Notes: generated by a model from the sequence alone, not told the origin. DNA of 64,000 bases from Chitinophagaceae bacterium (GCA_023957125.1 JAMLHL010000003.1:186001-250000); one strand, 5' to 3'; counted from the first letter of the stretch, positions 9,317-18,523 are shown. Made by a program: numbers and translations.

Positions 9317-11278
9317 GTGGGCAAACTTACCGATAAAGCCACCGTCGCGGGTCTGGTTATAGCGCTCGGGATCATTTACGGAGATATAGGCACTTCCCCG
9401 CTGTATGTGTTTAATGCCATTATCAGTGGAAGAGCTATTACAGAGGATCTGGTGATTGGCAGCCTGTCGTGTATAATATGGACGCTTACCTTGCAAACCA
9501 CCATCAAGTACGTGGTGCTGGTGCTGCGGGCCGACAATAAAGGTGAAGGCGGTATTTTCGCTTTATATGCCCTGGTACGGAGAAGAAGGAAATGGCTGGT
9601 GGTTCCCGCTATGATCGGTGGCGGAGCCCTGTTGGCCGATGGTATGATCACGCCCCCTATCACCATCACCTCCGCTATAGAGGGGTTACAGAAGGTGCCG
9701 GCTTTTAACAACCTCAGCCAGTATATTATATATATCGTCCTGTTTATTTTATCGGCTTTCTTTTTCCTGCAGCAGTTTGGAACCGCCTCTATCGGAAAGT
9801 TTTTTGGACCGGTGATGGGCATTTGGTTCAGCATGCTGGCTATCCTGGGGATATGGCATGTTTTCGATGATCTCTCCATTTTCAGAGCCTTTAATCCCTG
9901 GTATGCCTTTAAGTTGATCAGTCAAAACCAGGGAGCATTGTGGATATTGGGAGCGGTTTTTTTATGTACTACAGGGGCGGAGGCCTTATACAGCGATCTG
10001 GGTCATTGCGGGAGAGAGAATATCCGCATTTCCTGGATGTTCGTAAAGAGCTGTTTGCTGTTGAATTACCTGGGACAAGGGGCCAGCCTGCTGCAGAATC
10101 ACCCCGATGTACCCGCTGCCATACATTCTTCTATCAATCCTTTTTTTGACCTGATGCCCGACTGGTTTGTTATTCCCGGCGTAATTATTGCCACTGCCGC
10201 TGCCGTAATTGCCAGCCAGGCAATGATTTCGGGCTCTTTTACCCTGATCGGGGAAGCTATGCGTTTGAACCTATGGCCCCGGTTGAAGATCCGGTACCCG
10301 TCGGAAGAAAGAGGACAACTGTTTATTCCCTGGTTGAATATTATGATGTACATTGGTTGTACGGGGGTTGTTTTGTACTTTCAGACTTCTTCGCGAATGG
10401 AGGCGGCTTATGGATTGGCCATTATTATCACGATGTTTATGACCACCATACTGTTTGCCAATTACCTGGTTAACCGACGCATAAAATCGGTGTGGATATG
10501 GAGCTTCCTGATCGGTTACAGTATTATTGAGGGGGGCTATCTTTTTGCTTTGCTTCAAAAATTCACCCACGGGGGATTTATTACCGTAATTATAGGAGGG
10601 GTGATGTTCCTGATCATGTATATCTGGTTCAGGAGCCGCAAAATTAAAAATCGTTATGTGGAGTTTGTGCGGCTGGAAGATTATATTCCCATGTTGCAGG
10701 AACTGAGTAAAGATAGTTCTGTTACCAAATATGCCACGCACCTCGTTTACCTTACCAGCGCCAACAATCCGAAGGAAATAGAGTATAAGATCATCTTTTC
10801 TATTTTGAACAGGAAGCCGAAACGGGCCGATATATACTGGTTTGTACATGTTGATACGTTGGACAATCCCTATACCTGTGAATATGAAGTGCAAACTATT
10901 ATCCCTAATGAAGTGATCCGGATAGAGTTCCGTTTGGGTTTTCGTATTGAACCGAGGATCAACCTGATGTTCCGGAAGGTGGTGGAAGATATGGTAGCCA
11001 ATAAGGAAGTAAATATCACCAGCCGGTACGAGAGCTTACAGCGTAATAACGTGGTCGGCGATTTCCAGTTCATTGTAATGGAAAAATTCCTTAGTATGGA
11101 CAATGAATTGCCTCTGTGGGAAAAGCTGATCATGAAGGGTTATTTTTTGATAAAAGAGATAAGCCTGTCGGAAGAAAGGGGATTCGGGCTGGATGCCAGT
11201 AATGTTACGGTAGAAAAATTCCCTTTGATTGTAGCTCCCTTAACGAGGCTGAACCTGGTGAGGATACACAACGACTGA
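9317..11278 (+). CDS. kup: KUP/HAK/KT family potassium transporter
   Basis: A 653-aa inner-membrane K+ uptake protein, probably a proton symporter. The family signature GIIYGDIGTSPLYVF lies at residues about 18-32, followed by NKGEGGIFALYAL and GGALLADGMITPPI, which are diagnostic. About twelve membrane spans occupy the first ~450 residues and a cytosolic C-terminal domain follows. The chosen start is GTG at 9317, giving MGKLTDKATV before the first span. The gene stands alone, with its own promoter upstream. Confidence 0.95.
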   Translation: MGKLTDKATVAGLVIALGIIYGDIGTSPLYVFNAIISGRAITEDLVIGSLSCIIWTLTLQTTIKYVVLVLRADNKGEGGIFALYALVRRRRKWLVVPAMIGGGALLADGMITPPITITSAIEGLQKVPAFNNLSQYIIYIVLFILSAFFFLQQFGTASIGKFFGPVMGIWFSMLAILGIWHVFDDLSIFRAFNPWYAFKLISQNQGALWILGAVFLCTTGAEALYSDLGHCGRENIRISWMFVKSCLLLNYLGQGASLLQNHPDVPAAIHSSINPFFDLMPDWFVIPGVIIATAAAVIASQAMISGSFTLIGEAMRLNLWPRLKIRYPSEERGQLFIPWLNIMMYIGCTGVVLYFQTSSRMEAAYGLAIIITMFMTTILFANYLVNRRIKSVWIWSFLIGYSIIEGGYLFALLQKFTHGGFITVIIGGVMFLIMYIWFRSRKIKNRYVEFVRLEDYIPMLQELSKDSSVTKYATHLVYLTSANNPKEIEYKIIFSILNRKPKRADIYWFVHVDTLDNPYTCEYEVQTIIPNEVIRIEFRLGFRIEPRINLMFRKVVEDMVANKEVNITSRYESLQRNNVVGDFQFIVMEKFLSMDNELPLWEKLIMKGYFLIKEISLSEERGFGLDASNVTVEKFPLIVAPLTRLNLVRIHND

Positions 11279-11371
11279 GCAGGTTGCCTGTGTGCTTTTG
11301 TTAACGACAGCAAATGGAAATTGATCCGGTGTTGTAAATGAGGTATGGGGTGGATTCAAAAATGATATAGT

Positions 11372-12565
11372 ATGACGGAGGAACAATTGCGGATTTTAAT
11401 AACAGATCTGGAATCTGACAGGATTGAAAGAACTATTTCTTTCAGAGAAGACAAACTCGGCCCGGCGGTATGTGCATTGTCTAATGACTTTCCGAATCAT
11501 CGCCAAACCGGGTATATTCTTTTGGGTGTAAAGGATGACGGCACATTGGGTGGGTTAAGCATTGGAGATGAAGAACTTCAGAAAATCGGTAATATAAAAT
11601 CAAATGGAAATGTTTTGCCACAACCTTCATTGTCTGTAAGTGAAGTTTTCCACTTCAATGAAGGAGATGTGGTAGTCGTTGAGGTGCGCCCTTCCTTGTA
11701 TCCTCCCGTTCGTTATGATGGAAGATGCTGGATCCGTGTGGGACCCAGGAAGGCAAAGGCATCTTTGGAAGAAGAACGGATCTTAACTGAAAGAAGGGTA
11801 TCGTACGCCAAAACCTTTGATCTGGTGCCTGCCTTAGGCTCAAGCGTCAGGGATATTAGTATTGATCTGTTCAAAATTAATTACCTGCCTTCGGCCATAG
11901 ACAAGGAAACATTAGCTGAAAACGGGCGAACAACAGAAGAACAATTGGCTTCATTGAGGTTCTATGATCCGGGTGAAAAATGCCCTACGTATGCCGGCAT
12001 TCTCCTGTTTGGGTTAAACCCAGAGTTTTATTTGCCGGGCGCATATATTCAGTATGTAAAGTTTTCAGGCGAGCAGATGACAAGCGATGTAGTGTTCGAG
12101 AAGAAATTCTCAGGCGCTTTAATAACGGAGTTACGACAACTTGATGATTTCATAAAAAGTAATATTGTTAAGGACAGGCCCGTTAAAAAGGCCTCTTTTC
12201 AGGAAGATATTCTTCGTAATTATTCTTACTGGGCACTCCGAGAATTAATAATGAATGCTGTTATGCACAGAAGCTATGAATCAAATGCCCCTGCTTATAT
12301 TTATGAATTTTCCGATCATATTGAAATCATAAATCCCGGTGGATTATTCGGTGAAGCTACTCCCGAAAACTTTCCGAATGCCAGTGATTACAGAAATGTG
12401 GTAGTGGCCGAGGCGATGAAGGTACTAGGATACGTGAACCGTTTCAATTATGGAGTAAAACGGGCGAAGGACGAATTAATGCGGAACGGGAATGGCGAAC
12501 CGGATTTCGATCTATCGTTAATTACAAAATTTAAAGTTGCCATACCGATCAATCGGCAATGGTAA
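11372..12565 (+). CDS. AlbA_2-domain ATP-binding protein, putative regulator
   Basis: A 397-aa protein with an N-terminal AlbA_2 (Schlafen-like, formerly 'divergent AAA-4') domain: YILLGVKDDGTLGGL near residues 48-62 and a VRYDGRCWIRVG segment. The C-terminal part has ALRELIMNAVMHRSYE and IEIINPGG, resembling the GHKL-type ATP-binding fold seen in this family, and a winged helix may follow. Homologues are annotated as transcriptional regulators or helicase-like proteins and sometimes sit in defence loci, but nothing else here supports a defence role. Start ATG 11372. Confidence 0.75.
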   Translation: MTEEQLRILITDLESDRIERTISFREDKLGPAVCALSNDFPNHRQTGYILLGVKDDGTLGGLSIGDEELQKIGNIKSNGNVLPQPSLSVSEVFHFNEGDVVVVEVRPSLYPPVRYDGRCWIRVGPRKAKASLEEERILTERRVSYAKTFDLVPALGSSVRDISIDLFKINYLPSAIDKETLAENGRTTEEQLASLRFYDPGEKCPTYAGILLFGLNPEFYLPGAYIQYVKFSGEQMTSDVVFEKKFSGALITELRQLDDFIKSNIVKDRPVKKASFQEDILRNYSYWALRELIMNAVMHRSYESNAPAYIYEFSDHIEIINPGGLFGEATPENFPNASDYRNVVVAEAMKVLGYVNRFNYGVKRAKDELMRNGNGEPDFDLSLITKFKVAIPINRQW

Positions 12566-12606
12566 TGAGAACGATCACATTCTGACCGGGGTTTTAAAAT
12601 ATTAAT

Positions 12607-13443
12607 ATGACGATCAGGCAGCAGGTACACAAAAGAAGAAGATGGTTGCGTTGGCTGAATATCATCCTGGTCATTTACCTGGTGGTGGGGGTGGCTTTAT
12701 TTTGGTTTCAGGATCGCATTTTATTTCATCCTGAAGTATTGCAACCCGGAAAATCTTATGAATTTCCCGAACCGGTAAAAGAAACAAACCTGCCGGTTGA
12801 CGAAGGTAGTAATATCAATGTGGTACAGTTTCTTACCCGCGACAGCCTCCCCAAAGGGGTGGTGCTTTATTTCCAGGGGAATCAAAAAAACATCAGCCGG
12901 TATGCTGCTTACGCACCGGCTTTTACGAAAAGCGGCTATGAAGTGTGGATGGTGGATTATCCCGGTTTTGGAAAAAGTACCGGCACGCTCACGGAACAAA
13001 AACTTTACGAAGACGCGATGCAGCTGTATCTTCTGGCACTTTCAAAATTTCCGTCCAACCGTATCGTCCTTTATGGTAAGTCTTTCGGCACAGGCATTGC
13101 CTCCTGGTTGGGCGCAAAAAAAACCTGCGAACAAATCATCCTTGAAACGCCTTATTACAGTATGACCTCGCTGGTACAACACTATCTGCCCATCTACCCG
13201 GTAAAAACTTTTCTCAAATACAGCTTGCCGGTGTATAAATACCTCAGTTTGGCCAATGCCCCGGTTACCATTTTCCAGGGCAACGCCGATGACGTGATTC
13301 CTTATAATAACGCACACCGGTTAACGGAGGTGATGCATCCCAAAGACCGGTTTATTACCATTGAAAAAGGAGGGCATAACAACCTCCACGATTTTCCCGT
13401 CTTCCGCCGTGCTTTAGACAGCCTGTTGAACAGCCGCCGGTAG
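12607..13443 (+). CDS. Membrane-anchored alpha/beta hydrolase
   Basis: A 278-aa serine hydrolase with an N-terminal transmembrane anchor (residues about 17-34, preceded by a run of Arg/Lys), so the catalytic domain probably faces the periplasm. The nucleophile is S159 in YGKSFGTG, with D228 in QGNADDV and H257 in EKGGHNN. The VVLYFQGNQ and VDYPGFGKSTG segments fit the BEM46/FrsA-like group of hydrolases. It begins 41 bp after the AlbA_2 gene on the same strand. The substrate is unknown. Confidence 0.8.
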   Translation: MTIRQQVHKRRRWLRWLNIILVIYLVVGVALFWFQDRILFHPEVLQPGKSYEFPEPVKETNLPVDEGSNINVVQFLTRDSLPKGVVLYFQGNQKNISRYAAYAPAFTKSGYEVWMVDYPGFGKSTGTLTEQKLYEDAMQLYLLALSKFPSNRIVLYGKSFGTGIASWLGAKKTCEQIILETPYYSMTSLVQHYLPIYPVKTFLKYSLPVYKYLSLANAPVTIFQGNADDVIPYNNAHRLTEVMHPKDRFITIEKGGHNNLHDFPVFRRALDSLLNSRR

Positions 13444-13472
13444 TAGGAGAAAGCAATATCACCCTGACCGTC

Positions 13473-14411
13473 TTAAATGGCGATAATGTTGGCACTTTTG
13501 TTTTTACGGACCTTTTCGGGAATGGAAAGCAGGATGGATGCCCGGAGCGCCTCCAGCAACCGTTTTTTTATGAAATCGCGGTGAACCACTAAGCTTACTT
13601 CCCTTACCGGAACAGGGTTTTTAAATCTCCGGATCAGTTGAAGTTGTTTTGCAGGCATACCTAAGGTGGCTAATTCGGGCAGAATGGTGATCCCGTCATT
13701 AATATCTACCAGCCGGCGCAGGGTTTCTATACTCCCGGTTTCATAATCGAAATGACTGCCAGACCGGCTCAGTTTTCTTAACGCACAAAGCTTTTCAATT
13801 TGCGACCGGAAACAATGGCCCTCCTCCAGCAGCCACAATTTATTGGGGTCAATATCCTGGGGCAAAACATAACTTTTCCTGTATAATGCATTCTTTTTCG
13901 ATACATAAGCCAGCATCTCTTCATAAAACAATACCCGTTCCTTCATTCCTTTCTGATGCAGCGGCGTTACCAATATGGCGGCGTCTATGGCTCCCTCTTT
14001 GAGTGAAAGTATAAGACCGTCTGTGGTCATCTCACTGATTACCAGCTTCACTTTTTCATAACGTTGGGCAAATTCCTGGATAAATAGGGGCAATAAATAG
14101 GGTGCAAGGGTAGGAATAATGCCAATCCGGAGTTCGCCGGTAAGGGTTCCCTTTTTATAGGCAACAAGTTCCTGCAGGGCGTCTCTTTGCGACAACATAT
14201 CTTTAGCCCGGGCGATGATCTCAAGACCGATGGCGGTTGGAATTACGGGTTGCCTGGTGCGGTCAAAAATGGTAACGCCCAGTGCCTCCTCCAGTTTTTG
14301 GATCTGCATACTAAGCGTGGGCTGGGTTACATGACAATGATCTGCTGCTAAGGTAAAATGCCGGAGACGATCTAAGGCAACGATATATTCCATTTGAACA
14401 AATGTCATCAT
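13473..14411 (-). CDS. oxyR: LysR-family redox regulator, OxyR type
   Basis: A 312-aa transcription factor expected to sense peroxide and activate antioxidant genes. The N-terminal LysR helix-turn-helix covers about residues 1-60 (FTLAADHCHVTQPTLSMQI). In the regulatory domain, EEGHCFRSQ places C200 and a second cysteine, C209, nine residues later, which is the spacing of the OxyR C199/C208 disulfide pair. T100 in the IIPTLAPYLLP segment also fits OxyR. ATG codons at 14411 and 14408 are both possible. It is divergent from kbl; the catalase or Dps genes it normally controls are not in the window. Confidence 0.85.
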   Translation of the reverse strand: MMTFVQMEYIVALDRLRHFTLAADHCHVTQPTLSMQIQKLEEALGVTIFDRTRQPVIPTAIGLEIIARAKDMLSQRDALQELVAYKKGTLTGELRIGIIPTLAPYLLPLFIQEFAQRYEKVKLVISEMTTDGLILSLKEGAIDAAILVTPLHQKGMKERVLFYEEMLAYVSKKNALYRKSYVLPQDIDPNKLWLLEEGHCFRSQIEKLCALRKLSRSGSHFDYETGSIETLRRLVDINDGITILPELATLGMPAKQLQLIRRFKNPVPVREVSLVVHRDFIKKRLLEALRASILLSIPEKVRKNKSANIIAI

Positions 14412-14566
14412 TCATCAATTTAGGAGGTTAGAGATTTTTAGTTGGGAAGTTTGAAGTTTTTAGTTAGGAGTCAGGAGCCATCAGCAATGAGCCAGATCTG
14501 TCAGCCGTGAGCTTTCAGCACCGACTGCTGACTGCGGATAGCTGACACCTTACCGCTCCCACCTAA

Positions 14567-14595
14567 AAAAAGACCCGGCATTAGAAAATGCCGGG
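14567..14595 (-). terminator. Intrinsic terminator, minus strand
   Basis: CCCGGCATT at 14574-14582 pairs perfectly with AATGCCGGG at 14587-14595 around a four-base AGAA loop. Seven A residues at 14567-14573 give a U-run on the minus strand. Confidence 0.75.
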
Positions 14596-14645
14596 CATCT
14601 TGTGTAGATTTTCTCTATACCCTTTATCTATTTAGTGCAACGAAG
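14567..14645 (-). ncRNA. Possible short RNA or attenuated leader ending in a strong terminator
   Basis: On the minus strand, TAACTTCG (near 14645-14652, one mismatch to TAnnTTTG) is followed by about 60 bases and then a hairpin with a 9-bp perfect stem (14574-14582 with 14587-14595) and a run of seven U (14567-14573). No protein gene lies upstream on that strand, so the terminator has no obvious client. It could end a short RNA or attenuate transcription toward oxyR 150 bp downstream. Confidence 0.3.
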
Positions 14646-14778
14646 TTAAGGAAATGTATTATAAAAAATGCAGGAAAAGGACAGCAGGATCGGATAATTT
14701 TTCCTTAAAATACAAGACCGTCCAACTCGCGAAACAGGAAGCCTGCCCTTTATAAGTTTAATATCTTTAAAAAGCACG

Positions 14779-14786
14779 TAGGTTTG
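14779..14786 (+). promoter_or_regulatory. Promoter -7 box for kbl
   Basis: TAGGTTTG matches TAnnTTTG exactly and ends 18 bases before the ATG at 14805. It places transcription start near 14792, which rules out the in-frame TTG at 14784. Confidence 0.55.
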
Positions 14787-14804
14787 CAGCACAAAAAGTT
14801 GCAA

Positions 14805-16010
14805 ATGAACAATAAATTGACGGCCCGGTTAGCGGAGGAACTGGAGGATATCCGCCAAAATGGTCTTTACAAAACCGAACGTATTATTAAAAGCCCGCAG
14901 GGCGCCGATATTGAAGTGGCTGTTGCGGATGGATCCGGAGTAAAAGAAGTGGTTAATTTCTGCGCCAATAATTACCTGGGTTTGTCTTCTCACCCCAAAG
15001 TGATTGAAGCTGCAAAAAACACCATTGATCAGAGGGGATACGGGTTAAGCAGCGTCCGGTTTATTTGTGGCACCCAGGATATTCATAAAGAGTTGGAAAG
15101 AAAACTTTCGGAATTCCTGGACACAGAGGATACGATTTTGTACGCCGCAGCATTTGATGCTAACGGCGGGGTTTTTGAACCTTTGTTCAATGACCAGGAT
15201 GCCATTATTTCGGATGCTCTGAACCATGCCTCCATTATTGACGGGGTGAGGCTTTGTAAAGCGCAGCGTTTTCGCTTCGAGCACAACGATATGGCCGATC
15301 TTGAGCGAAAGTTGCAGGAAGCCCGCTCTGCCCGTAGCCGGGTGATCGTAACCGACGGCTCCTTCAGCATGGATGGTACCATTGCACAGTTGGATAAAAT
15401 ATGTGCTTTGGCGGAGCAATATGATGCGGCCGTGATGATAGATGAAAGTCATTCTACTGGATTCCTGGGAAAAACCGGCCGGGGCACGCACGAATACCGC
15501 GGGGTGATGGGTAAAATAGATATTATTACAGGTACTCTGGGCAAGGCGCTGGGAGGAGCTTCAGGCGGGTTTACCAGTGGCGCTAAAGCCATCATAGACA
15601 TGCTGCGGCAACGTTCGCGCCCCTATCTTTTTTCCAATACTTTAGCGCCCGCTATCGTGGGCGGCTCCATTGCCGTATTGGATATGCTCAGCGAAACCAC
15701 CACGCTTAGAGACAAACTGGAATGGAATACAAAATATTTCCGGGAAAACATGACCACCGCCGGATTTGATATCAAGCCGGGAGATCATCCCATTGTTCCT
15801 ATTATGTTGTATGACGCCGTGCTGGCGCAGCGGATGGCTTCAATGCTGCTTGACGAAGGTATCTATGTGATTGGGTTTTTCTTCCCGGTGGTGCCCAAAG
15901 GCAAAGCCCGTATCCGGGTTCAGTTGAGCGCCGCACATGAACAACACCATCTTGATAAGGCCATCGCCGCATTTATTAAAACAGGTAAGGCGCTGGATGT
16001 GCTGAAATAA
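14805..16010 (+). CDS. kbl: Glycine C-acetyltransferase (2-amino-3-ketobutyrate CoA ligase)
   Basis: A 401-aa PLP enzyme that cleaves 2-amino-3-ketobutyrate with CoA to glycine and acetyl-CoA, the second step of threonine breakdown. The alpha-oxoamine synthase features are intact: [10 protein letters not shown], the [10 protein letters not shown] motif, and the PLP lysine K247 in [10 protein letters not shown]. The length matches the E. coli enzyme (398 aa). The partner threonine dehydrogenase (tdh) is not adjacent. The family also contains serine palmitoyltransferase, which Bacteroidota use for sphingolipids, but the motifs and length fit Kbl better. Confidence 0.88.
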   Translation: MNNKLTARLAEELEDIRQNGLYKTERIIKSPQGADIEVAVADGSGVKEVVNFCANNYLGLSSHPKVIEAAKNTIDQRGYGLSSVRFICGTQDIHKELERKLSEFLDTEDTILYAAAFDANGGVFEPLFNDQDAIISDALNHASIIDGVRLCKAQRFRFEHNDMADLERKLQEARSARSRVIVTDGSFSMDGTIAQLDKICALAEQYDAAVMIDESHSTGFLGKTGRGTHEYRGVMGKIDIITGTLGKALGGASGGFTSGAKAIIDMLRQRSRPYLFSNTLAPAIVGGSIAVLDMLSETTTLRDKLEWNTKYFRENMTTAGFDIKPGDHPIVPIMLYDAVLAQRMASMLLDEGIYVIGFFFPVVPKGKARIRVQLSAAHEQHHLDKAIAAFIKTGKALDVLK

Positions 16011-16060
16011 AGCCTCTCTGACTGTTTTAAATATCATAAATATTAAAGCCCGATTATATA

Positions 16061-16879
16061 ATGACGACAAGGAAGTTTGTATATGCTGCTGCCGGAGCGT
16101 TCATCCTGTTCGTGTCTGCTTGTTCCAGGAACAACATAAAACAGGATGATTCCCTGAAAAAATATTTTGATGAACACAATGCGGAAGGAAGTTTTGCGCT
16201 TCTTGATAACGGAAGAGGAAGTTTTTTAATTTATAACCTCAGGAGGGATACTACCCGGGTATTGCCGGGATCCACATTTAATATTGTAACGTCATTGATT
16301 GCCCTGCAAACAGGAGTGCTGACCACCGACAGCTCCATTATCCGGTGGGATGGCGTACAGCGAAGTGACAGTAACTGGAATCAGGACCTGAGCCTGGCAG
16401 GGGCTTTTAAATACTCTGCCGAACCTCATTTCCGGGAATTGGCCCGGCGGATCGGCAGAGATACCCTGCAGAAATGGTTAGACAGCCTGCAATATGGTAA
16501 TAAAAATATGGGAACTACCGTTGACTCGTTCTGGCTGGACAACGCTCTTTTGATCTCTCCCGATGAAGGATTGGGGCTGGTTAAAAAACTCTATTTCGAC
16601 CAGCTCCCCTTTAGAAAAGGTGTGCAAAAAACGGTGAGAGACCTGATGCGGCAGGAGGATAACAGTAATTACATTATAAGTTATAAAACCGGCTATGGGT
16701 ACAATCCGCAAAAGCGTGCGGTAGGCTGGGCTTTAGGCTGGATAGAGGAAAACAGGCATCCTTATTTTTTCGTGTTGAACCTGGAAACAGCCGACACAGG
16801 AGCAGACATCAATAGTATGAGCCAGGCCATCTTAAAAGCCATTCTCAAACAGGAGGGATTCTTTGAAGGAAAGATGTAG
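16061..16879 (+). CDS. Lipoprotein resembling a class D beta-lactamase, catalytic Lys replaced
   Basis: A 272-aa protein with a lipobox (FVSAC, lipidated C21) and a serine-transpeptidase/class D beta-lactamase-like domain. The serine motif reads STFN at 71-74, where OXA enzymes have STFK; the codon is AAT. The second motif is S119-A-E instead of S-x-V. The YGN motif (145-147), KTG motif (209-211) and the following VGWALGWIEE segment are intact. With the general-base lysine gone, hydrolysis of beta-lactams is not expected; penicillin binding or a structural role is possible. It ends about 40 bp before batB on the same strand. Confidence 0.75.
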   Translation: MTTRKFVYAAAGAFILFVSACSRNNIKQDDSLKKYFDEHNAEGSFALLDNGRGSFLIYNLRRDTTRVLPGSTFNIVTSLIALQTGVLTTDSSIIRWDGVQRSDSNWNQDLSLAGAFKYSAEPHFRELARRIGRDTLQKWLDSLQYGNKNMGTTVDSFWLDNALLISPDEGLGLVKKLYFDQLPFRKGVQKTVRDLMRQEDNSNYIISYKTGYGYNPQKRAVGWALGWIEENRHPYFFVLNLETADTGADINSMSQAILKAILKQEGFFEGKM

Positions 16880-16920
16880 GCTGATAAACAGGGTTGATTG
16901 TAACACTTAACGATATTTTT

Positions 16921-17916
16921 TTGTTGCGTTTTGAACATACCGGATATTTATTCCTGCTCTTGCTGATCCCCTTGTTGGTATTGCTATATCGCAACGAGCG
17001 ATTGTGGAAACAGGAGACGATAAAAAAGATCGGCGAAGAGCGATTGGTAAAACAGTTGATCGGGAACTTTTCCGCCCGGAGGCACGCCACCAGGTTCATG
17101 ATCGTTCTTGGCGCTTTGGGTAGCCTCATTATCGGAGCCGCTAATCTGCAGTCTGGCACCGGGATGGAAAGCATCCATCGCAGGGGAATAGATGTGGTGA
17201 TAGCGTTGGATGTCAGCAGGAGTATGCTGGCCAAAGATGTTCAACCCAGTCGCCTGGACCGGTCGAAGATGTTAATCACCCGGCTGCTAACCCGCCTGGA
17301 GAGTGACAGGGTAGCGCTGGTGATCTTTGCCGGCAAGGCCTATTTGCAGATGCCGCTGACCACCGATCTGAATGCCGCTGACCTGTTTGTTAACAGCGCT
17401 GATCCGGAGATGGTGCCTGTACAGGGCACCGTAATTGCCCATGCGCTGCAGGTAGCCAACGGTGCATTCAGCATAGAAGATAAAAAATACAAGGCCATCA
17501 TATTGATAACAGACGGCGAAGATCACGACAAAGAAGCTGTGAAAACGGCGAAGGAATTGTCGGAGAACGGAGTGGTGATCAATACAGTGGGCGTTGGCTC
17601 TCCCGTGGGCGCTACCGTTTGGAATCCTGCAACCGGCGAAACTATGCGGGATGCGCACAACGAAATAGTTATCTCCAAACTTAATGAACAGTTATTGAAT
17701 GAAATTGCTCAGGAAGCGAATGGCGTGTACCAATCGCTGTCTGATATTGACATCGTGACGGACAATATAAAAAAACAATTGGACGGGATGGACCAAAAAC
17801 TGATCCGGGATAACCGGTTAGTGAACTACCGGAGTTTTTTTCAGTGGTTCCTGCTGCTGGCTTTTACCGGGCTGACCGTTGAATTATTTATCAGTGAAAA
17901 AAAAAGACCGTTATAG
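16921..17916 (+). CDS. batB: BatB-like von Willebrand factor A membrane protein
   Basis: A ~331-aa protein with two N-terminal membrane spans, a VWA domain and a C-terminal span, the BatA/BatB plan from Bacteroides aerotolerance loci. The MIDAS motif DVSRS (D96, S98, S100) is complete, with the distal TDGEDHD acidic site. Two adjacent TTG codons at 16921 and 16924, just before RFEHTGYLF, fit homologue starts better than the TTG at 16894. It overlaps batC. BatA, BatD and a MoxR ATPase usually accompany it but are not found upstream, where a lipoprotein of unrelated family is encoded. Confidence 0.8.
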   Translation: MLRFEHTGYLFLLLLIPLLVLLYRNERLWKQETIKKIGEERLVKQLIGNFSARRHATRFMIVLGALGSLIIGAANLQSGTGMESIHRRGIDVVIALDVSRSMLAKDVQPSRLDRSKMLITRLLTRLESDRVALVIFAGKAYLQMPLTTDLNAADLFVNSADPEMVPVQGTVIAHALQVANGAFSIEDKKYKAIILITDGEDHDKEAVKTAKELSENGVVINTVGVGSPVGATVWNPATGETMRDAHNEIVISKLNEQLLNEIAQEANGVYQSLSDIDIVTDNIKKQLDGMDQKLIRDNRLVNYRSFFQWFLLLAFTGLTVELFISEKKRPL

Positions 17917-18523
17917 CATCAAGGCGCTCCTGTTGAATATGCTGCTGTGGGCTGTGTTGCCCACCTTTTCTCAGGATGTGAACCCACTCATTGGGAAGGG
18001 CAACGAGGCCTATCGTTTGAAACAATACGAAAAAGCGCAAGCGGCTTACCGGGAAGCGCTGAAAATTGACCCGGATAATGCCATCGCATTATTTAACCTG
18101 GGCAACGCCCTGTTTAAAGACGGGAAATACGACGAAGCGGTCAATAGTTATAACACCGCTTCGAAACACATAGGAGATCCCAAATTACAATCACAATTAT
18201 ATTATAATAAAGGCGTGGCATTTACCAGGCAAAACAAGCTGGATGAGAGTATTGCAGCTTACAAACAAAGTCTGCGGGTGGATGCCTCGGACACCCTTGC
18301 GCGGGAGAACCTGCAAAGAGCGCTGAATGAAAAACAACAGCAGGATCAGCAAAATGAAGATCGCAACCGGCAAGCAATGCAGAATCCTCCACCCCGGCCG
18401 GGGAAGCTAACGCCACAACAGGTGGAAGAATTGCTGAAGGCACTGGAAGAGCAGGAACAAAAGCTGCAGGATAAAAAGCTGAAGAAGGCGCAGACGACGG
18501 GGCAGCCGGCTAAAGACTGGTAA
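17894..18523 (+). CDS. batC: BatC-like tetratricopeptide repeat protein
   Basis: A 209-aa exported protein: basic N-terminus, hydrophobic segment to about residue 27 (FSQ), then three TPR units (about residues 33-135) with the usual GNAYRLKQYEKA and NLGNALFKDGKYDEA pattern, and a Gln/Lys/Glu-rich C-terminal tail with a predicted helix. TPR proteins in Bat loci probably assemble with the VWA proteins. GTG at 17894 gives MKKKDRYS and a proper signal segment; it overlaps the end of batB by 23 bp. An alternative TTG lies at 17879. Confidence 0.75.
   Translation: MKKKDRYSIKALLLNMLLWAVLPTFSQDVNPLIGKGNEAYRLKQYEKAQAAYREALKIDPDNAIALFNLGNALFKDGKYDEAVNSYNTASKHIGDPKLQSQLYYNKGVAFTRQNKLDESIAAYKQSLRVDASDTLARENLQRALNEKQQQDQQNEDRNRQAMQNPPPRPGKLTPQQVEELLKALEEQEQKLQDKKLKKAQTTGQPAKDW

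Larger units (their letters stand above)
14412..14804. other. oxyR-kbl intergenic region
   Basis: This 393-bp stretch has no protein gene. At about 14440-14550 it holds a simple-word repeat built on GTCAGGAG, CAGCAATGAG, GTCAGCCGTGAGC and GCTGACTGC words. A minus-strand terminator lies at 14574-14595 and a plus-strand promoter box for kbl at 14779-14786. The part between them may encode a short minus-strand RNA (separate entry). Confidence 0.6.

Noticed and set aside
10271..10894. 207-codon minus-strand frame inside kup
   Set aside because: It is antisense to a well-conserved KUP gene and has no promoter or family resemblance.
11372..12565. Defence-island membership of the AlbA_2 protein
   Set aside because: AlbA_2 proteins occur in defence loci, but neighbours here are a potassium transporter and a hydrolase, with no nuclease, helicase or mobile element.
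14784..14804. TTG start for kbl at 14784
   Set aside because: It overlaps the promoter -7 box and would lie upstream of the transcription start; ATG at 14805 fits homologues.
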